From contig JAMLIM010000035.1 in NCBI GenBank assembly GCA_023954175.1, forward strand, positions 1-37,394: a stretch of 37,394 nt of DNA, written 5' to 3'. Below are positions 32,987 to 37,394 of this stretch, one piece after another. Below the pieces are notes generated by a model, which worked only from the letters and a program-made list of their open reading frames with translations, was not told the origin of the DNA and did not search any database. The position numbers and the translations under genes are program-made. This DNA comes from Rhizobacter sp. GTDB lineage: Bacteria; Pseudomonadota; Gammaproteobacteria; Burkholderiales; Burkholderiaceae_C. Position 1 is the first letter of the stretch. The number at the start of each line of letters is the position of its first letter.

Positions 32987-35900
32987 CTAATGGGTGTCGA
33001 GTACCGGCCGCTCGCTCCCGGAGGCGAGCGCCTTGCCGAGCGCGCGCAGCAGCTGGTCGGGATCGATAGGCTTGGAGACGAAGTCGTTCATCCCCGCCTG
33101 CAGCGCCCGCTGCCGCTCCGAGACGAGCGCCGCCGCGGTGAGCGCAATGATCGGCAGCTCCTGTGGCGTGAAGCGCCGGCGCAGCGCGCGCGCGGCATCG
33201 TTGCCGCCCATCTGCGGCATCTGCAGGTCCATCAGCACGACATCGAACGGGCGGCCTTCGTTGGCGGCGCGCTCGACCGCCTCGACCGCCGCCTGCCCGT
33301 CGTGCGCCTGATCGACCATCGCGCCCCATTGTTCGAGCTGGGCCACGGCGATCAGCATGTTGACCGGGTTGTCCTCGACCATCAGCACGCGCGCATGCCG
33401 CAGGCGCGCCAGATCGGCACCGTCCGCCCTCGGCCCGGCGTGCGTCGGCGCCGCCGGCGCCAGCGGCAGCTCGGCCCAGAAGCGGCTCCCTTCGCCGAGC
33501 ACGCTGTGCACGCCGACCTCGCCGCCCAGCAGCCGCGCGAGCTCGCGGCAGATCGACAGCCCGAGGCCGGTGCCGCCGAAGCGCCGCGTCGTCGACTCGT
33601 CGGCCTGCGAGAACGGCATGAAGAGCCGGCGCTGCGTCGCCGCGTCCATGCCCGGCCCGGTATCGGCAACGCTCATGCGCACGCGTCCCTGTGACGCGAC
33701 TTCGAGCGTCACCTGAACCTGGCCCGCGGCGGTGAACTTGATCGCGTTGGTCAGGAAGTTGACGAGGATCTGGCGCGTGCGCACGCGATCGCCGCGCACC
33801 CATCCGGGCACCGCGTCGGCGACCGTCAGCGTCAGCAGCAGGCCCTTGGCGTTCGCCAGCGCGAGATAGGTGCGGTGCGCCGAACGCACGAGCTCGTGCA
33901 GATCGAAGGGTTCGGCCTCGAGCTCGAACTTGCCGGCTTCGATCTTGGACAGGTCGAGCACGTCGGAGATGATGTCGGCCAGGCTTTGCGCGCTCTCGAC
34001 GATCTGCGCCAGGTATTCGCGGCGCAGCGTGGCGTCGAGCGCCGGGCGCTGCGTGAGGCGGGCGAGGCCGAGCAGTTCGTTGAGCGGCGTGCGGATCTCG
34101 TGGCTCGTGTTGGCGAGGAAGGCACTCTTCGCGCGGCTCGCCGCCTCGGCCTGCACGAGTGCGGCCGCGAGCGCCTGATCGATGCGCCGCCGTTCGGAGA
34201 TGTCCTCGGCCAGCCACAGCGTGCCGCCGTACACCGGATGGGTCGCGTTCATGTGCTGTCCGAGCAGCCGGCACCAGAACGCGCTGCCATCGTCGCGATG
34301 CATCTCGCGCACGATCTCGAACACCTGCGGTTCGGCGCCGGCAGGGGGCGTGTCGGCCCGCAGTGCGGCCTCGTCCGGCGCTTCCGGCCAGAGCGTGCCG
34401 AGGCGCTTGCCGACGAGCTGCCCCGGCGCGCAGCCGAACATGCGCTCCCAGCTCGGGTTGACCTGCTGGAAGCAGCCGTCGCGCGTGAACGCGATGCCGA
34501 TCGGTGCGTGCTGCAGGATCGCCGCGTGTTCGAGCCGCGCGCGCTCGCTCGCGGTGACGTCGTGCGCATTGATGACGAGGTAGGCCTGCCCCGCCATCTC
34601 GAAGCGCGCCGCCGAGGCCTGGATCGACGCCAGCGCGCCGGTCTTGGTGACGAGCGTCAGCTCCATGCCGTCGACCTGGCCGTCGGCCTCGATCGCGCCG
34701 ACCAGGCGCTCGCGGTCATCGCCGTGCCAGATGCCGATCTCGATCGCGGTGCGGCCGATGACCTCGTCCGCGCTGTAGCCGGTCAGGCGCGTGAAGCCGG
34801 GGTTGACCATGACGTAGCGGCCGCTGCCGACTTCGGTCAGCGTCAGCGAGGCCGGGCTGGTCGCGAACAGATGCGACAGCAAGGCATCCGCGCGGCGCAG
34901 CGCCGCCTCGGTCGCGCGGCGTGCGGTGACGTCGAAGTAGATCGACAGCGTCGCCGGGCCGCCCGCCGTCATCACGCGCACGGCCGTCGCCTGCACCTCG
35001 AGCGATCTGGCATCGCGCGAGCGCAGCGTGAACTCGGCCACCGGCAGACCCTCGCCGACATTCAGGCGTTCGACCTCGGCAATGCGCGCGATCGCCCGCT
35101 CGCGCGGCGCGCCTTCGGCGTACAGGCCGAGCATGTCGGTGCCGGCCATCGCGTCCGCGCTTTCGAAGCCGCACATCGACGCCGCTGCCGGATTGGCGTC
35201 GATCACACGCCCCCCACGATGCAGGACGAGCGGCGTCGGCGAACGATCGAACAGCTCCCGGTAGCGCGTCTCGCTCGAGTGCATCGCATGCTGCGCCCGC
35301 ACTTCCGCCGTGATGTCGTGGCCGACGCCCCAGTAGCCGCGAAACGCGCCGCCGCGGGCGAAGCGCGGCCTGCCGCTGAAGCTGATGAAGCGCGGATGCC
35401 CGTGGCGATCGATGTCGCGCAGCAGCACGCGACTGAACGGCCGGCGCGCCTCGAGGTCGGCACGCAATGCGTCCATCTGGTCCTCGTCGAGGCCGGATTC
35501 CTCGACCTCCCACGGCGTGCGCCCGAGCTGGCGCGATGCCTCGGCGCCGCTGCGCGAGCCGGCCAGGGTGTCGAAGCGCACGAAGCGAAGTTCGGCATCG
35601 AGCTCCCAGTGCCAGTCGACCGACATGTCGAGCAGATCGCGGAAGCGCCTCTCGCGCTCGCCGGCCCGGCGCAGCGACCGGCGCACCAGGTACGAGGTCA
35701 GGCTGCCGACGACGAAGCCCGAGCCCAGCATCAGCGTCATCGTGATCAGCGGCAGCAGCAGGCCCTCGCCCGCCGCGGCCCGCGTCGGCAGGCCCTGCGT
35801 GACCTCCATCAGCGCGAGCGCGGCGGCCATCAGCGCGCAGGCAACCATCAGGGCCGCTGCCGCGCGCACGCTGCCCAGCACCGCGACGAGCGCGATCAGC

Positions 35901-36247
35901 AGCGGCCAGTAGCCGAGCACCTGCGTGTGCACGCCGCCGCCCAGGCCGATCGCCATCACGCCGGTGATCACACACGCGACCCAGGCGGCGACGAGCACCG
36001 CCCGCTCGAGCGGCAGCCGGTCGGCGCGCCAGTGCAGCAGCGCGAAGATCAACGCCATCAGCAGGCAGCCGCCGACGAGCAGCCCGCGTGCTGCGGTGGA
36101 CACCGCGAGCGGCAGCACGGCGTAGGCAATCACGCCGCCGATGGACACCGCCACGCCGCCGGCAAAGAACCAGCGCGCAACGCGCGCGTCGAGCTGGCGC
36201 GGCCAGGGCGTATCAGGATCGGCAGGCAAGGGGGAAATGGGGCGCAC
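32987..36247 (-). CDS. Hybrid sensor histidine kinase with membrane domain, PAS domains and receiver
   Basis: The 1086-residue protein starts with six to seven hydrophobic segments (about 27-190). Several PAS domains follow (about 200-330, 330-450, 455-580 and 585-700; SPTPLVLHRGGRVIDANPAA and TSPASLTLTEVGSGRYVMVNPGF mark two). HisKA has H716 in FLANTSHEIRTPLNE, and the HATPase has FLTNAIKFTAAG, DTGPGM and GGTGLGLSICREL. A C-terminal receiver has D1007 in VVLMDLQMPQMGG and K in FVSKPID. No Hpt domain is present, so another protein must pass on the phosphate. The start is GTG 36247 without a good ribosome site, so the true start may differ by some codons. The partner regulator is unknown. Confidence 0.95.
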   Translation of the reverse strand: MRPISPLPADPDTPWPRQLDARVARWFFAGGVAVSIGGVIAYAVLPLAVSTAARGLLVGGCLLMALIFALLHWRADRLPLERAVLVAAWVACVITGVMAIGLGGGVHTQVLGYWPLLIALVAVLGSVRAAAALMVACALMAAALALMEVTQGLPTRAAAGEGLLLPLITMTLMLGSGFVVGSLTSYLVRRSLRRAGERERRFRDLLDMSVDWHWELDAELRFVRFDTLAGSRSGAEASRQLGRTPWEVEESGLDEDQMDALRADLEARRPFSRVLLRDIDRHGHPRFISFSGRPRFARGGAFRGYWGVGHDITAEVRAQHAMHSSETRYRELFDRSPTPLVLHRGGRVIDANPAAASMCGFESADAMAGTDMLGLYAEGAPRERAIARIAEVERLNVGEGLPVAEFTLRSRDARSLEVQATAVRVMTAGGPATLSIYFDVTARRATEAALRRADALLSHLFATSPASLTLTEVGSGRYVMVNPGFTRLTGYSADEVIGRTAIEIGIWHGDDRERLVGAIEADGQVDGMELTLVTKTGALASIQASAARFEMAGQAYLVINAHDVTASERARLEHAAILQHAPIGIAFTRDGCFQQVNPSWERMFGCAPGQLVGKRLGTLWPEAPDEAALRADTPPAGAEPQVFEIVREMHRDDGSAFWCRLLGQHMNATHPVYGGTLWLAEDISERRRIDQALAAALVQAEAASRAKSAFLANTSHEIRTPLNELLGLARLTQRPALDATLRREYLAQIVESAQSLADIISDVLDLSKIEAGKFELEAEPFDLHELVRSAHRTYLALANAKGLLLTLTVADAVPGWVRGDRVRTRQILVNFLTNAIKFTAAGQVQVTLEVASQGRVRMSVADTGPGMDAATQRRLFMPFSQADESTTRRFGGTGLGLSICRELARLLGGEVGVHSVLGEGSRFWAELPLAPAAPTHAGPRADGADLARLRHARVLMVEDNPVNMLIAVAQLEQWGAMVDQAHDGQAAVEAVERAANEGRPFDVVLMDLQMPQMGGNDAARALRRRFTPQELPIIALTAAALVSERQRALQAGMNDFVSKPIDPDQLLRALGKALASGSERPVLDTH

Positions 36248-36282
36248 GCGCGGTGTCAGTCCCGTGGCGCGCGAAGGCGCAG

Positions 36283-36300
36283 CCTCACGGCAATCTCGGC
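36283..36300. promoter_or_regulatory. 18-bp motif shared with the sigma/response-regulator gap
   Basis: CCTCACGGCAATCTCGGC lies 36 bases before the hybrid-kinase start and matches the motif at 30231-30248 in 16 of 18 positions. Position suits an operator for the kinase promoter. Confidence 0.45.
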
Positions 36301-36369
36301 GCTAGTTTTGCAGACTTGAGCTTGCCGCGAGGGCTCGCTTTCCCTGCCGGCCGGCGTGCCGGTTGCGAC

Positions 36370-37215
36370 CTATGCCGCGTTTTGGCCCGGCCGTGCGGCG
36401 TTGAGCGTCCGGCGCGTGGCGTCGGCAACGCGCCGCGCCTCGGCAGCGAAGTCAGCGCCCGCTCCGGCGTAGAGCACGGCGCGCGACGAGCTGACGATGA
36501 TCGGCGCGCCGCCGCGCGCGCCGGCGCGCACCGTGGCTTCGGCATCCCCGCCCTGCGCGCCGATGCCCGGGATGAGCAGCGGCAGCCGCGGCGCGATCTG
36601 GCGCACGCGCTCGATTTCGGCCGGGTAGGTCGCGCCGACGACAAGGCCGAGTTGGCCGCCGCGGTTCCACGGCCCGGCGGCGAGTCGCGCGATGTACTCG
36701 AACAACAACTCGCCCGGCGCACCGTCTGCGCCCGCCAGTCGCTGGCCCTGCAGGTCCGCGCCGCCCGGGTTCGAGGTCCGGCACAGCAGGATCGCGCCCT
36801 TGCCCGGGTACGCGAGGTAGGGCTCGATCGAGTCGAAGCCCATGAACGGCGAGAGCGTCACCGCGTCGGCGCGGTAGCGCTCGAAGGCCTCGCGCGCGTA
36901 TTGCTCGGCGGTCGCGCCGATGTCGCCGCGCTTGGCGTCGAGGATCACCGGCACCTGCGGCGCCACGTCGCGGATGTGTTCGATCAGGCGCTCGAGCTGC
37001 GCTTCCGCGCGCTGCGCCGCGAAGTACGCGATCTGCGGCTTGAACGCGATCACGAGGTCCTTGGTGGCATCGACGATGGCGGCGCAGAAGTCGAAGATCC
37101 TGCCGGCGTCGCCCGCCCAGCCGGCGGGAAATTTGGCCGGCTCGGGGTCGAGGCCGACGCACAGCAGCGAATCGTTCGCGGCGCGTGCGCGGGCGAGCTG
37201 GTCGGTGAAGTTCAT
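36370..37215 (-). CDS. pyrF: Orotidine 5'-phosphate decarboxylase, type 2
   Basis: PyrF decarboxylates OMP to UMP, the last step of pyrimidine synthesis. The 281-residue protein is the longer (type 2) form with LLCVGLDPEPAKFP at the N-terminus, catalytic VILDAKRGDIGAT near 90-102 and LLIPGIGAQGGD near the phosphate site. AAGG in the purB stop region precedes ATG 37215. It is 10 bases after purB, so the pyrimidine gene is co-transcribed with a purine gene. Confidence 0.96.
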   Translation of the reverse strand: MNFTDQLARARAANDSLLCVGLDPEPAKFPAGWAGDAGRIFDFCAAIVDATKDLVIAFKPQIAYFAAQRAEAQLERLIEHIRDVAPQVPVILDAKRGDIGATAEQYAREAFERYRADAVTLSPFMGFDSIEPYLAYPGKGAILLCRTSNPGGADLQGQRLAGADGAPGELLFEYIARLAAGPWNRGGQLGLVVGATYPAEIERVRQIAPRLPLLIPGIGAQGGDAEATVRAGARGGAPIIVSSSRAVLYAGAGADFAAEARRVADATRRTLNAARPGQNAA

Positions 37216-37225
37216 CGTGCGCGCC

Positions 37226-37394
37226 TTACTTCGCTTCGCCGATCCGGCGCGCCAGTGCGGTCGCGAGGCCCGTGTAGCTGGCGGGCGTCAGCGCGCGCAG
37301 GCGCACCTTTTCGGGCTCCGGCAGCGCGAGCGTGTCGATGAACGCGGCGAGCGTCTCGCGTGTGATCGCCTTGCCGCGCGTCAGCTCCTTGAGC
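37226..37394 (-). CDS. purB: Adenylosuccinate lyase PurB (C-terminal fragment)
   Basis: Only the last 55 residues are in the window; the rest lies beyond the right edge. The frame reads LKELTRGKAITRETLAAF and later LALPEPEKVRLRALTPASYTGLA, which match the C-terminus of PurB (ELTRGK.. TPA.Y.G). PurB acts in purine synthesis. It ends 10 bases before pyrF on the same strand. Confidence 0.85.
   Translation of the reverse strand, partial: LKELTRGKAITRETLAAFIDTLALPEPEKVRLRALTPASYTGLATALARRIGEAK

Noticed and set aside
33875-36319. Long plus-strand open frame opposite the hybrid kinase
   Set aside because: Arg/Gln/His-rich composition typical of antisense frames; the kinase has complete motifs.

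Overview
The window is high-GC DNA (roughly two thirds G+C by eye) with beta-proteobacterial, Burkholderiales-type gene content: mnmG-rsmG-lysE-parA near the origin, kdsD-kdsC-lptC, short-form ArgC, long PyrF after purB, and a glycine-rich RRM protein. The nearest type is probably a Rubrivivax/Leptothrix/Methylibium-like genus; this is inference from gene order and intergenic repeats, not a database result.

Layout. 1-2261: end of a YejABEF-type peptide ABC importer (yejE, yejF) with a heavily structured spacer between the two genes. 2326-8027: the most interesting region. It holds a LuxR-type quorum-sensing regulator, two candidate lux boxes, a 59-residue peptide precursor ending in a repeated VAAPKHGW core after a double-glycine site, an HlyD-type adaptor, a C39 peptidase-containing ABC exporter, and an ElaA-like GNAT acetyltransferase. 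I read this as a quorum-controlled system that makes, trims, exports and perhaps acetylates a small peptide. 8259-14473: origin-proximal block mnmG, rsmG, lysE-type exporter, parA, (argC on the opposite strand), parB, with two parS sites inside mnmG and rsmG. 14519-15697: MFS transporter. 15886-21007: prkA-yeaH-spoVR stress/starvation cluster behind a sigma-54-like promoter. 21028-23816: Kef-type cation/proton antiporter and CysQ phosphatase on the minus strand. 24043-27099: kdsD-kdsC-lptC (Kdo and LPS transport) and a short-chain dehydrogenase. 27268-29629: RRM RNA-binding protein, an unrecognised membrane protein, a MarC-family protein. 29633-36247: a signalling block with an orphan ECF sigma factor, an OmpR-type response regulator and its histidine kinase, a terminator followed by a 14-bp tandem repeat, and a 1086-residue hybrid kinase. 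36370-37394: pyrF and the end of purB.

How it fits together. ParB should load at the two parS sites and act with ParA in origin segregation. KdsD and KdsC make Kdo for lipid A-core, and LptC helps carry finished LPS; lptA and lptB are not next to them here. PrkA, YeaH and SpoVR are a conserved trio induced by nutrient stress in enterobacteria, and the -24/-12 promoter fits nitrogen or RpoN control. An 18-bp motif shared by the ECF/response-regulator intergenic region and the hybrid-kinase leader may link those signalling genes. No tRNA, rRNA, CRISPR array or insertion sequence was seen.
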